A DNA stretch of 13,307 nucleotides from an uncultured Lachnospiraceae bacterium (lineage in GTDB: Bacteria; Bacillota; Clostridia; Lachnospirales; Lachnospiraceae): the NCBI GenBank assembly GCA_900551235.1, contig URUU01000052.1, positions 1-13,307 of the forward strand, in the 5' to 3' direction. Below are positions 8,409-13,307 of this stretch, piece by piece. The position numbers were made by a program, and so were the translations under genes. How positions within the stretch are numbered: position 1 is the stretch's first letter; every line of letters starts with the position of its first letter. The notes beneath the pieces were generated by a model. It was given only the letters and a program-made list of their open reading frames with translations, did not search any database and was not told the DNA's origin.

Positions 8409-9551
8409 TTAGTTGCCAAGCTTGATCAGACTGGTGTCCTCTGCAAATCCGGCTGCATTATACAGAAACAGAACATCTGTATAATCACCTTTTTCCATAT
8501 ATTCTTTCAGACTTTCATTATAATAACGAAGATCCACAAAATCTACTTCTGAAAAATCATGCAGTGTAAACGGAATAAAGCAGTGTGCATAAGAATCCTG
8601 CACGACCAAAAGTTTCCGTTTGCTTTTGCTGTTTGTCTTTACTTCCACCAGACTCTGGTTTCCGCCAAAATAAACACTGTATTTGTCGCGTGTATTCAGA
8701 TAATCATACTGATAAATATCATCTGCTGTCTCATTTTTTGTTACATAATTTACCTGATACTCTGCTTTCTTTTTCGGTTTATAAACATGGATCGCATCAC
8801 TTTTATTTTTCCCGCCGACTTTTGCATCGATTGTACCATAGAAATCCTCAGTGACAGTTTCTTTCGTATAACCAGAAAGTGAAAGTGGCGAAAAACCTTT
8901 TTCAAAAGCCCAGGCTGCATATACATAATAAGCTGCCTCAGTCGTCCAGTGATGATCTGTACGGTAATAAAGCTGAATATCCATATGGTCACGAAGAACA
9001 CTGCTGCTGTCAAACCAGGTCCCCTGCGGCATGGCATCTGCAATGCTTTGCAGATAGACTTCCTCATCATAAGGGGCTGCATGTTTGGGAAGCAGGTTTC
9101 TCAGGATATCCACTGCATTTGGCACGATCATTGCCGTTACATGTTCTTTGCCATACTTTTCCACACAGGTTTCCATAAAATTCTTCAGATATCCAATATT
9201 CGCCGCAGCCTGTGGTCCTCTGAAACTTTGGGAATGTGCCTCGATCAGATAATCTTCTTTTGCAAAATAAATATCTTTTGTCTCCGTTTTAAACGAAGCC
9301 CTCTCAATCGCTGTTTTCATGCCAATCCATCCATCACGCCATGGAAACTGATCTGTCAGATATGTCTCGTAATCTTTTTCGAATTTTCCGGAAAAACAAC
9401 GTTCCACAGATGGAGCAGGAATCATTGCCAGTGCCCGGTTTTCACGCTCTGAAAACTCTTTTTTCGGTGAAACCAGCGTCCAGATTGCTGTACCGAAGAC
9501 CAGAACCAGGAAAACCACGATTGTTGCCAAATTCTGTTTTTTTGTACTCAT
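8409..9551 (-). CDS. DHHW-family (SGNH/AlgJ-like) membrane-anchored exported protein
   Basis: The protein has 380 residues, with a short basic N-terminus followed by one hydrophobic segment (about residues 8-26); the rest should lie outside the membrane. The early motif SERENRALAMIP, then GKFEKDYETYLTDQFPWRD (55-73), and above all TDHHWT (198-203) mark the DHHW family, which is related to AlgJ/AlgX-type SGNH proteins. A second motif, VVQDSYAHCFIP (316-327), supplies a Ser next to an Asp. Such proteins usually partner an MBOAT acyltransferase (AlgI/DltB-like) in O-acetylation of surface glycans. No MBOAT gene is present here, so the substrate is unknown. The ATG has AGGGAG ten bases upstream. 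It is the first gene of the leftward group, preceding thyA by 29 bp. No good promoter was found immediately upstream; the leader contains strong hairpins. Confidence 0.85.
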   Translation of the reverse strand: MSTKKQNLATIVVFLVLVFGTAIWTLVSPKKEFSERENRALAMIPAPSVERCFSGKFEKDYETYLTDQFPWRDGWIGMKTAIERASFKTETKDIYFAKEDYLIEAHSQSFRGPQAAANIGYLKNFMETCVEKYGKEHVTAMIVPNAVDILRNLLPKHAAPYDEEVYLQSIADAMPQGTWFDSSSVLRDHMDIQLYYRTDHHWTTEAAYYVYAAWAFEKGFSPLSLSGYTKETVTEDFYGTIDAKVGGKNKSDAIHVYKPKKKAEYQVNYVTKNETADDIYQYDYLNTRDKYSVYFGGNQSLVEVKTNSKSKRKLLVVQDSYAHCFIPFTLHDFSEVDFVDLRYYNESLKEYMEKGDYTDVLFLYNAAGFAEDTSLIKLGN

Positions 9552-9588
9552 ATATTCTTATCTCCCTATCATTATCAGGTTTTAACCC

Positions 9589-9772
9589 TGGCATCGTTTG
9601 ATGTTAATCAAAAGATGCCATACGAATTGTTCCGTACTTCGTACTCCCACAATTCTTCCCGCTATTCGCATATCGTGAAGCTTACGCTCCACTTTTATGC
9701 TCATATCGGGCGGGTCATTAAGCCATAAAACCACTCCTGTGCAAGCACATCGTGGTTTCAGGCTTTTGACCC
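9589..9772. repeat. Array of four successive stem-loops
   Basis: The four inverted repeats follow each other with gaps of 1-3 bases. H1, 9589-9620: TGGCATC/GATGCCA, one g-a mismatch, then TTTGAT/ATCAAA around gtta. H2, 9624-9655: GAATTGT/ACAATTC, with an inner GTAC-TTC-GTAC. H3, 9658-9710: CCCG/CGGG, then GCATA/TATGC, GTG/CAC and AGC/GCT around ttac. H4, 9712-9772: GGGTCA/TGACCC, AAGCC/GGCTT, AAACCAC/GTGGTTT and GTGC/GCAC, giving 22 pairs in 61 nt. None is followed by a T-run on either strand, so they are not ordinary terminators. Such a run could be a structured RNA leader of the DHHW gene, a dispersed repeat composed of palindromic units, or cruciform-forming DNA. The pairing is directly visible; the function is unknown. 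Confidence 0.75.
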
Positions 9773-9810
9773 TTGTATCATCAAAAATTCAGGAAAAATG
9801 GAAAATCCTC

Positions 9811-9838
9811 TTGACAGAATCGTAAGAAAGGATATAAT
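9811..9838 (+). promoter_or_regulatory. Sigma-A promoter of the metal-efflux operon
   Basis: The perfect -35 box TTGACA (9811-9816) and perfect -10 box TATAAT (9833-9838) are separated by 16 bp. Transcription should begin near 9845, about 67 nt upstream of the HMA start codon. A promoter this strong normally needs repression, which fits the operator just downstream. Confidence 0.9.
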
Positions 9839-9847
9839 AGAATCAAA

Positions 9848-9869
9848 CATATGAATAATTGTTCATATG
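9848..9869 (+). promoter_or_regulatory. ArsR/SmtB/CadC-type operator palindrome
   Basis: A perfect inverted repeat CATATGAA-TAATTG-TTCATATG (8-6-8) sits from about +4 to +25 of the predicted transcript, directly behind the -10 box. The ATGAAnAnnTGTTCAT-like pattern resembles known SmtB/CzrA/CadC operators. The ArsR-family gene at 12247 at the end of the same operon is the obvious candidate to bind it. The symmetry is visible; the binding is inferred. Confidence 0.8.
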
Positions 9870-9911
9870 AATGAGAAAAAATAATATACTTATAAAGAGA
9901 GGGCTATCACT

Positions 9912-10130
9912 ATGAAAAAGACGTATAAGATCGATGTAGACTGCGCAAACTGTGCAAATAAAATGGAGGAGGCAGCAAAGGCTACTACCGGTGTAAAGGA
10001 TGCTACCGTGAACTTCATGATGCTGAAAATGATCGTAGAGTTTGAGGATGGTCAGGATCCGAAGGCTGTGATGAAGGAAGTTCTGAAGAACTGTAAAAAG
10101 GTTGAGGACGACTGCGAGATTTATCTGTAA
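9912..10130 (+). CDS. Free-standing HMA (heavy-metal-associated) domain protein
   Basis: A 72-residue cytosolic protein consisting of a single ferredoxin-like HMA domain. The metal-binding loop reads VDCANCANKMEEA, with C11 and C14 as the CxxC pair and an acidic residue just before it; a DCxxC form is usual in Zn/Cd/Pb-type HMA domains, whereas Cu types favour GMxCxxC. Two more cysteines lie near the C-terminus (C63, C69). It probably acts as a soluble metal chaperone or as the detached N-terminal domain of the ATPase at 10363, which lacks one. GAGAGGG about eight bases upstream of the ATG supports the start. It is the first gene after the operator-controlled promoter. Confidence 0.9.
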   Translation: MKKTYKIDVDCANCANKMEEAAKATTGVKDATVNFMMLKMIVEFEDGQDPKAVMKEVLKNCKKVEDDCEIYL

Positions 10131-10156
10131 GGCGCATTCACTGAAAAGCCGGAGCG

Positions 10157-10332
10157 GCAGATATGGGATATCTGCATCGTAAACAGAAAAAGGACAGAGA
10201 ATACCTCCGGCATTTGCAGTATATGTCGGAGGCATTCTTTACAGAAAACTGCGTCCTGTAAAGCAAAGGACTTGTCTGATTCGGGTCAAGCGGATGTTCG
10301 CAATCCGCTTCGCTACTTGCTCATAACCGAAT
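10157..10332 (+). repeat. Hairpin cluster between the HMA and ATPase genes
   Basis: The 232-bp spacer contains no gene but several inverted repeats. They are GCAGATAT-ggg-ATATCTGC (10157-10175); an 11-bp stem with one mismatch, GAATACCTCCG/CGGAGGCATTC (10199-10237); CTTTACAG/CTGTAAAG (10237-10263); and AAGCGGAT-gttcgca-ATCCGCTT (10288-10310). The last is enclosed by an outer ATTCGG/CCGAAT pair (10279-10284 with 10327-10332). Because they lie inside an apparent operon, they could process the message or attenuate read-through, lowering ATPase expression relative to the HMA protein. Confidence 0.7.
10199..10240 (+). terminator. Possible weak intrinsic terminator/attenuator after the HMA gene
   Basis: GAATACCTCCG (10199-10209) pairs with CGGAGGCATTC (10227-10237), apart from one A-C mismatch, and three T residues follow. 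The inner CAT/ATG can extend the stem. The T-run is short and broken, so termination would be partial at best. An alternative downstream stem (10237-10263) shares its end, so the two hairpins compete at one base only. Confidence 0.4.
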
Positions 10333-10362
10333 GCTGGGACAAAGATAACGGGAGGGTATGCT

Positions 10363-12231
10363 ATGAATAAGAAGCAGAAAAAGATGCTGGCGAGGATCAT
10401 TATTTCCGCTGTACTGATTGTCTTGTTTTCCATGCTTCCGATTGACGGATATGTACAGTTTGGGCTGTTTATGATTCCATATCTGGTCATCGGTTATGAT
10501 ATTCTGAAAAAAGCGTGGAAGGGTATTCTGAACCGCCAGGTATTTGATGAGAATTTCCTGATGGCTGTTGCGACCATCGGTGCAATTCTTTTAAGAGACT
10601 ACAAAGAAGGCGTAGCCGTAATGCTGTTTTATCAGATCGGCGAGCTGTTCCAGAGCTATGCGGTCGGCAAGAGCCGCCGGAATATCAGTGATCTGATGGA
10701 TATTCGGCCGGATTACGCAAACATTGAGCAGGATGGAAAGCTGGAAAAGGTCGATCCGGACGAGGTGGCAGTCGGAACGATCATCGTTGTACAGCCGGGT
10801 GAAAAGATACCGATCGACGGTATCGTGACCGAAGGAAAGACTTCTCTGAATACAAGCGCACTGACCGGAGAGAGCCTGCCGCGTGAGGTTGCAGAAGGTG
10901 ATGAGGTCATCAGCGGATGCATCAATATGAGCGGTCTGATCCGCATTCGGACGACAAAGGAGTTCGGCGAGTCCACGGTATCCAAGATCCTGGAGCTTAT
11001 GGAAAATTCCAGTTCCTTAAAATCCCGATCTGAGAACTTTATCTCAAAATTTGCAAGGTATTATACACCGGCGGTCTGCTATGGCGCACTGGCGCTGGCG
11101 ATTCTCCCGCCGCTTGCTCGGATGAGCTTTATGGGGCTGTCTCCGATGTGGGGGGACTGGGTTTACCGCGCACTGACATTCCTTGTTATCAGCTGCCCGT
11201 GTGCGCTCGTCATCAGTATCCCGCTCGGATTTTTTGCCGGTATCGGCGGAGCAAGTAAGGCCGGGGTGCTTGTGAAGGGTTCGAACTATCTGGAAGCACT
11301 CTCACAGACGAAGACCGTTGTATTTGACAAGACCGGTACGATGACGGAGGGCGTCTTTGAAGTGACCGGCGTGCATCACAACAGTATGGAGGATCAGAAG
11401 CTGCTGGAGTATGCGGCGCTGGCTGAGAGCGCATCTTCACATCCGATCAGTAAGAGTCTGCAGAAGGCCTGCGGAAAGCCGCTGGACCGAAGCAGAGTAT
11501 CAGATATTGAGGAGATCGGCGGCAATGGTATTACCGCAAAGGTGGACGGAACCGCAGTTGCGGTCGGCAATACAAAGCTGATGGAACGGCTCGGTATCCA
11601 TGCGGTGGAGTGCCACCAGGTCGGAACGGTCGTACATGTGGCGATAGATGGCGCATATGCCGGACACATCCTGATCTCTGACCGGATCAAGCCGCATGCA
11701 AAGCAGGCGATTGAGAATTTGAAAAAGGCAGGTGTTACCCGTACTGTTATGTTGACAGGCGACCGGAAGCAGGTCGCAGATACGGTGGCAAAAGAGCTCG
11801 GTATTGATGAAGTGCACAGTGAACTGCTCCCGGCAGACAAGGTATCCCGCGTCGAAGAGCTGCTCTTGAAGAAAGGCAAAAACGAAACACTGGCATTTGT
11901 CGGAGACGGCATCAATGATGCACCGGTATTATCCCGTGCAGATATCGGTATCGCGATGGGGGCAATGGGAAGCGATGCGGCGATCGAGGCTGCCGATATC
12001 GTGCTGATGGATGACGATCCGATGAAGATTGCGACTGCAATCCGAATTTCGAAAAGATGTATCCGCATTGTCTATGAAAACATTTATTTTGCGATCGGTA
12101 TCAAGCTTCTTTGCCTTCTGCTCGGCGCACTCGGTATCGCAAACATGTGGATGGCGATCTTTGCGGATGTCGGAGTCATGATTCTGGCCGTGCTGAATGC
12201 GATCCGTACGCTGTTTGTGAAGAATTTATAG
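10363..12231 (+). CDS. P1B-2-type heavy-metal ATPase (ZntA/CadA-like Zn/Cd/Pb exporter)
   Basis: An integral membrane ATPase that pumps soft divalent metals out of the cytosol. It has 622 residues, shorter than E. coli ZntA (732), because it begins directly with the transmembrane region and has no N-terminal HMA domain. Features in order: first membrane helices about 9-48 and 60-98; actuator domain with TGES (168-171); the metal-binding CPC in TM4 (ISCPCAL, C278 and C280); phosphorylation site DKTGT (322-326); SSHP of the nucleotide domain (H360-P361); TGD (465-467) and GDGINDAP (514-521); and final helices with K581 and D602, matching ZntA K693 and D714 and typical of the Zn/Cd/Pb group. GGGAGG lies seven bases upstream of the ATG. 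It sits between the HMA gene and a CadC-like repressor gene 15 bp downstream, so Zn/Cd efflux is well supported; which metal dominates is not. Confidence 0.95.
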   Translation: MNKKQKKMLARIIISAVLIVLFSMLPIDGYVQFGLFMIPYLVIGYDILKKAWKGILNRQVFDENFLMAVATIGAILLRDYKEGVAVMLFYQIGELFQSYAVGKSRRNISDLMDIRPDYANIEQDGKLEKVDPDEVAVGTIIVVQPGEKIPIDGIVTEGKTSLNTSALTGESLPREVAEGDEVISGCINMSGLIRIRTTKEFGESTVSKILELMENSSSLKSRSENFISKFARYYTPAVCYGALALAILPPLARMSFMGLSPMWGDWVYRALTFLVISCPCALVISIPLGFFAGIGGASKAGVLVKGSNYLEALSQTKTVVFDKTGTMTEGVFEVTGVHHNSMEDQKLLEYAALAESASSHPISKSLQKACGKPLDRSRVSDIEEIGGNGITAKVDGTAVAVGNTKLMERLGIHAVECHQVGTVVHVAIDGAYAGHILISDRIKPHAKQAIENLKKAGVTRTVMLTGDRKQVADTVAKELGIDEVHSELLPADKVSRVEELLLKKGKNETLAFVGDGINDAPVLSRADIGIAMGAMGSDAAIEAADIVLMDDDPMKIATAIRISKRCIRIVYENIYFAIGIKLLCLLLGALGIANMWMAIFADVGVMILAVLNAIRTLFVKNL

Positions 12232-12246
12232 AAAGGATACAGCATT

Positions 12247-12609
12247 ATGGAAGAAAAGGAAATCGGATGCTGTGAAGTGACAGAGGTGCATGAAAATCTC
12301 CTGAAAATTGTACGAGAGACGATTCCGGAGGAGACGGAGCTGTATGATCTGGCAGAGCTGTTTAAGATTTTTGGGGACTCAACGCGGATCCGGATTCTGT
12401 TCGTCCTCTTTGAGGCAGAAGTGTGCGTCTGCGATCTGGCAGCAGCATTAAACATGACACAGTCGGCAATCTCCCACCAGCTTAGGATCCTGAAGCAGAG
12501 CCGCCTGGTGAAGAGCCGCAGGGAAGGAAAATCGGTATTTTATTCTCTGGCGGATGAGCATGTCCGCACAATCATCTCACAGGGACAGGAGCACATAGAA
12601 GAAAATTAG
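12247..12609 (+). CDS. ArsR/SmtB-family metal-sensing repressor, CadC-like
   Basis: The 120-residue winged-helix dimer is expected to repress this operon and release DNA when metal binds. The winged helix spans about 35-100, with the recognition helix around MTQSAISHQLRIL (70-82). Two metal-site sets are visible. The CadC-type set is C8-C9 at the N-terminus with C60 and C62 in EVCVCDL. The SmtB/CzrA-type alpha-5 set is D103, H105, H116 and E119, in the exact D-x-H-x10-H-x2-E spacing. Having both is like staphylococcal CadC and Synechococcus SmtB. AAAGGA lies nine bases upstream of the ATG, and the gene follows the ATPase after 15 bp, giving feedback control through the 9848-9869 operator. Its stop codon abuts the stop of the opposite-strand gene at 12610. 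Sensed metal is predicted to be Zn and/or Cd/Pb. Confidence 0.94.
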   Translation: MEEKEIGCCEVTEVHENLLKIVRETIPEETELYDLAELFKIFGDSTRIRILFVLFEAEVCVCDLAAALNMTQSAISHQLRILKQSRLVKSRREGKSVFYSLADEHVRTIISQGQEHIEEN

Positions 12610-13110
12610 TCAGTGAATGCGTTTTAGTACCTCTTCCGTCAGAAGACCGATGATTAGTCCGGTCAGAAGTCCAGAGAGGAGCAGTACCGGAGTATAAAAA
12701 AGAAGGGTCGTGCGTCCTACCAGCCACATGGCGAGAAGGAGCTGCCCGATGTTATGCGAAATGCCGCCGAGTACGCTGATCATCCGTGTGGATGCATCGG
12801 TATGTGCTTTGGCGGCATTCATGCATAGAAGGCTGAGTGCGGCTCCACAGAGGCTGTAGAAGATCCCGAAGGCATTTCCGAACAGCATGCCGACGATCAG
12901 AATGCGCAATGCAGAGACAAGTGTTGCCTCTTTCAGAGAATAACGCATCAGAATATAGAGCACGGAAAGATTTGCCAGTCCGAGCTTTACCCCGGGGATT
13001 CCGGCAAAGACCGGGAGCAGTGATTCAACATAGCCGAAAATTGCACCGAGAGCAGTAAAAAGCCCCATACGGGCGAGCTTTTGATTCAGGGGTTCTTTTT
13101 TTTGAATCAT
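12610..13110 (-). CDS. Gx transporter / heptaprenyl diphosphate synthase component I family membrane protein
   Basis: The protein has 166 residues, strongly hydrophobic, with about five membrane segments and an ECF S-component-like look. The segment AGIPGVKLGLANLSVLYIL (about 36-54) is characteristic of the Hpre_diP_synt_I / Gx transporter family. Despite the family name, members are membrane proteins found near quinone, flavin or electron-transfer genes (for example EetB in the Listeria extracellular electron transfer locus, from memory). The substrate is unknown. I chose the ATG at 13110 because GGAG sits seven bases upstream and the protein then has normal length. An upstream in-frame ATG at 13302 would add 64 non-membrane residues and run through the promoter. 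The gene is convergent with the CadC-like gene with zero bases between stops. Confidence 0.85.
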   Translation of the reverse strand: MIQKKEPLNQKLARMGLFTALGAIFGYVESLLPVFAGIPGVKLGLANLSVLYILMRYSLKEATLVSALRILIVGMLFGNAFGIFYSLCGAALSLLCMNAAKAHTDASTRMISVLGGISHNIGQLLLAMWLVGRTTLLFYTPVLLLSGLLTGLIIGLLTEEVLKRIH

Positions 13111-13139
13111 ATAAATTCTCCATGGTGATGATGTTTGTA

Positions 13140-13173
13140 GAATTGCGGGAGCTGCTTTACGGCTGAGCAATTC
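13140..13173 (-). promoter_or_regulatory. 5'-terminal stem-loop in the Gx-family leader
   Basis: A perfect 7-bp inverted repeat GAATTGC/GCAATTC (13167-13173 with 13140-13146) encloses a 20-base loop with a further 3-bp AGC/GCT pairing. The stem starts at or within a base of the predicted transcription start, so it would cap the 5' end of the mRNA; 5' stems of this kind can stabilise messages. The role is inferred. Confidence 0.5.
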
Positions 13174-13180
13174 ATAGGCA

Positions 13181-13209
13181 ATTGTACCATGCTGATCAAA
13201 AAAACACAA
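13181..13209 (-). promoter_or_regulatory. Promoter of the Gx-family gene
   Basis: On the minus strand TTGTGT (13204-13209) and TACAAT (13181-13186) are separated by exactly 17 bp. The predicted transcript start is near 13174, giving a leader of about 64 nt before the ATG at 13110. Confidence 0.7.
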
Positions 13210-13230
13210 CGTCGACCACATATTTACAGC

Positions 13231-13259
13231 TTGCGTTTGCAGGCTGTTTTCTTTATACT
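13231..13259 (+). promoter_or_regulatory. Promoter of the rightward gene at the window edge
   Basis: TTGCGT (13231-13236) and TATACT (13254-13259) are separated by 17 bp. The start would be near 13266, about 29 nt ahead of the ATG at 13295. It lies back to back with the leftward promoter at 13181-13209, with 21 bases between the two -35 boxes, including a GTCGAC palindrome (13211-13216). Confidence 0.7.
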
Positions 13260-13294
13260 GAGGATGATATATGAGAAATGGGAGGTTTACATTT

Positions 13295-13307
13295 ATGGAC
13301 AAATTAT
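13295..13307 (+). CDS. Start of an unidentified gene, cut by the window end
   Basis: GGGAGG (13280-13285) lies nine bases upstream of an ATG that begins Met-Asp-Lys-Leu before the sequence ends. Together with the promoter at 13231-13259 this strongly suggests a real gene start. Four residues are too few to name a product. Confidence 0.65.

Larger units (their letters stand above)
9552..9911. other. 360-bp divergent gene-free region
   Basis: No credible coding sequence lies between the leftward DHHW gene and the rightward HMA gene. The left half (9589-9772) is filled by four consecutive stem-loops. The right half holds a near-consensus promoter (9811-9838), a palindromic operator (9848-9869) and the ribosome binding site for the HMA gene (about 9896-9903). 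I saw no T-box, known riboswitch core or tRNA. Confidence 0.75.

Noticed and set aside
9589..9620. H1 as an intrinsic terminator
   Set aside because: No T-run follows on either strand and both flanking genes point away from it, so there is no transcript end to serve.
9843..10235. A 130-codon open frame on the minus strand opposite the HMA gene
   Set aside because: It is the complement of the HMA gene and its leader, runs across the operator and has no recognisable domain; the plus-strand gene has a ribosome binding site, a promoter and a CxxC motif.
9552..10362. CRISPR array or transposon ends suggested by repeated palindromes
   Set aside because: There are no regularly spaced identical direct repeats, no cas or transposase gene and no matching terminal repeats with target duplications.
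11394..12068. A 224-codon open frame opposite the ATPase gene
   Set aside because: Serine/alanine-rich translation typical of the reverse complement of a real gene; no domain and no ribosome binding site, and the plus-strand frame holds every P-type ATPase motif.
9912..12609. A novel defence or mobile system
   Set aside because: All three genes fit a known Zn/Cd efflux operon; only the hairpin-rich spacers remain unexplained.
13111..13302. A 64-residue N-terminal extension of the Gx-family protein from an ATG at 13302
   Set aside because: The added residues are non-membrane and family-atypical, would need transcription to start beyond the identified promoter, and the ATG at 13110 has its own GGAG.

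Overview
The window looks like chromosomal DNA from a Gram-positive Clostridia member, most likely Lachnospiraceae. The evidence is a PolC-type replicative polymerase, strong AGGAGG-like ribosome binding sites, moderate GC, a Bacillus/phi3T-type thymidylate synthase and a DHHW-family exported protein. The genus cannot be fixed from the sequence alone.

Left part (69-9551, all minus strand): reading in the direction of transcription, the order is a DHHW/SGNH-like membrane-anchored protein, thyA, folA, ispG, polC and an rlmI-like 23S rRNA methyltransferase. Gaps are short (29, 71 and 73 bp, an 8-nt overlap between ispG and polC, and 15 bp), so much of this may be co-transcribed. ThyA makes dTMP and releases dihydrofolate, and FolA recycles that dihydrofolate. 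IspG is an iron-sulfur enzyme of the MEP isoprenoid pathway, PolC is the main replicative polymerase, and RlmI methylates 23S rRNA. The functions are housekeeping; the order is somewhat unusual, because ispG-polC often follows dxr-rseP in clostridia.

Middle (9552-9911): a 360-bp gene-free divergent region. Positions 9589-9772 form four successive stem-loops. Next comes a very good sigma-A promoter (TTGACA-16-TATAAT, 9811-9838). Immediately downstream of its -10 is a perfect 8-6-8 inverted repeat (9848-9869), which looks like an ArsR/SmtB/CadC-type operator.

Right part (9912-12609, plus strand): a heavy-metal resistance/homeostasis operon. It encodes a free-standing 72-residue HMA (CxxC) protein, a P1B-2-type Zn/Cd/Pb ATPase (CPC motif) that lacks its own N-terminal HMA domain, and a CadC/SmtB-like repressor carrying both the N-terminal/alpha-3 cysteine set and the alpha-5 D-H-H-E set. 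The simplest reading is autoregulation: the repressor binds the 9848-9869 operator until metal releases it, and the HMA protein then binds or delivers metal to the ATPase. The 232-bp spacer between the HMA and ATPase genes is packed with stem-loops, one of which resembles a hairpin in the upstream region.

Right edge (12610-13307): a Gx-transporter/HepT-component-I family membrane protein on the minus strand, abutting the repressor gene tail to tail with no gap. Its promoter lies back to back with a second promoter driving a plus-strand gene that starts at 13295 and runs off the window. I see no phage, transposase, CRISPR, tRNA or rRNA. The least explained material is the hairpin-rich intergenic DNA on both sides of the HMA gene.
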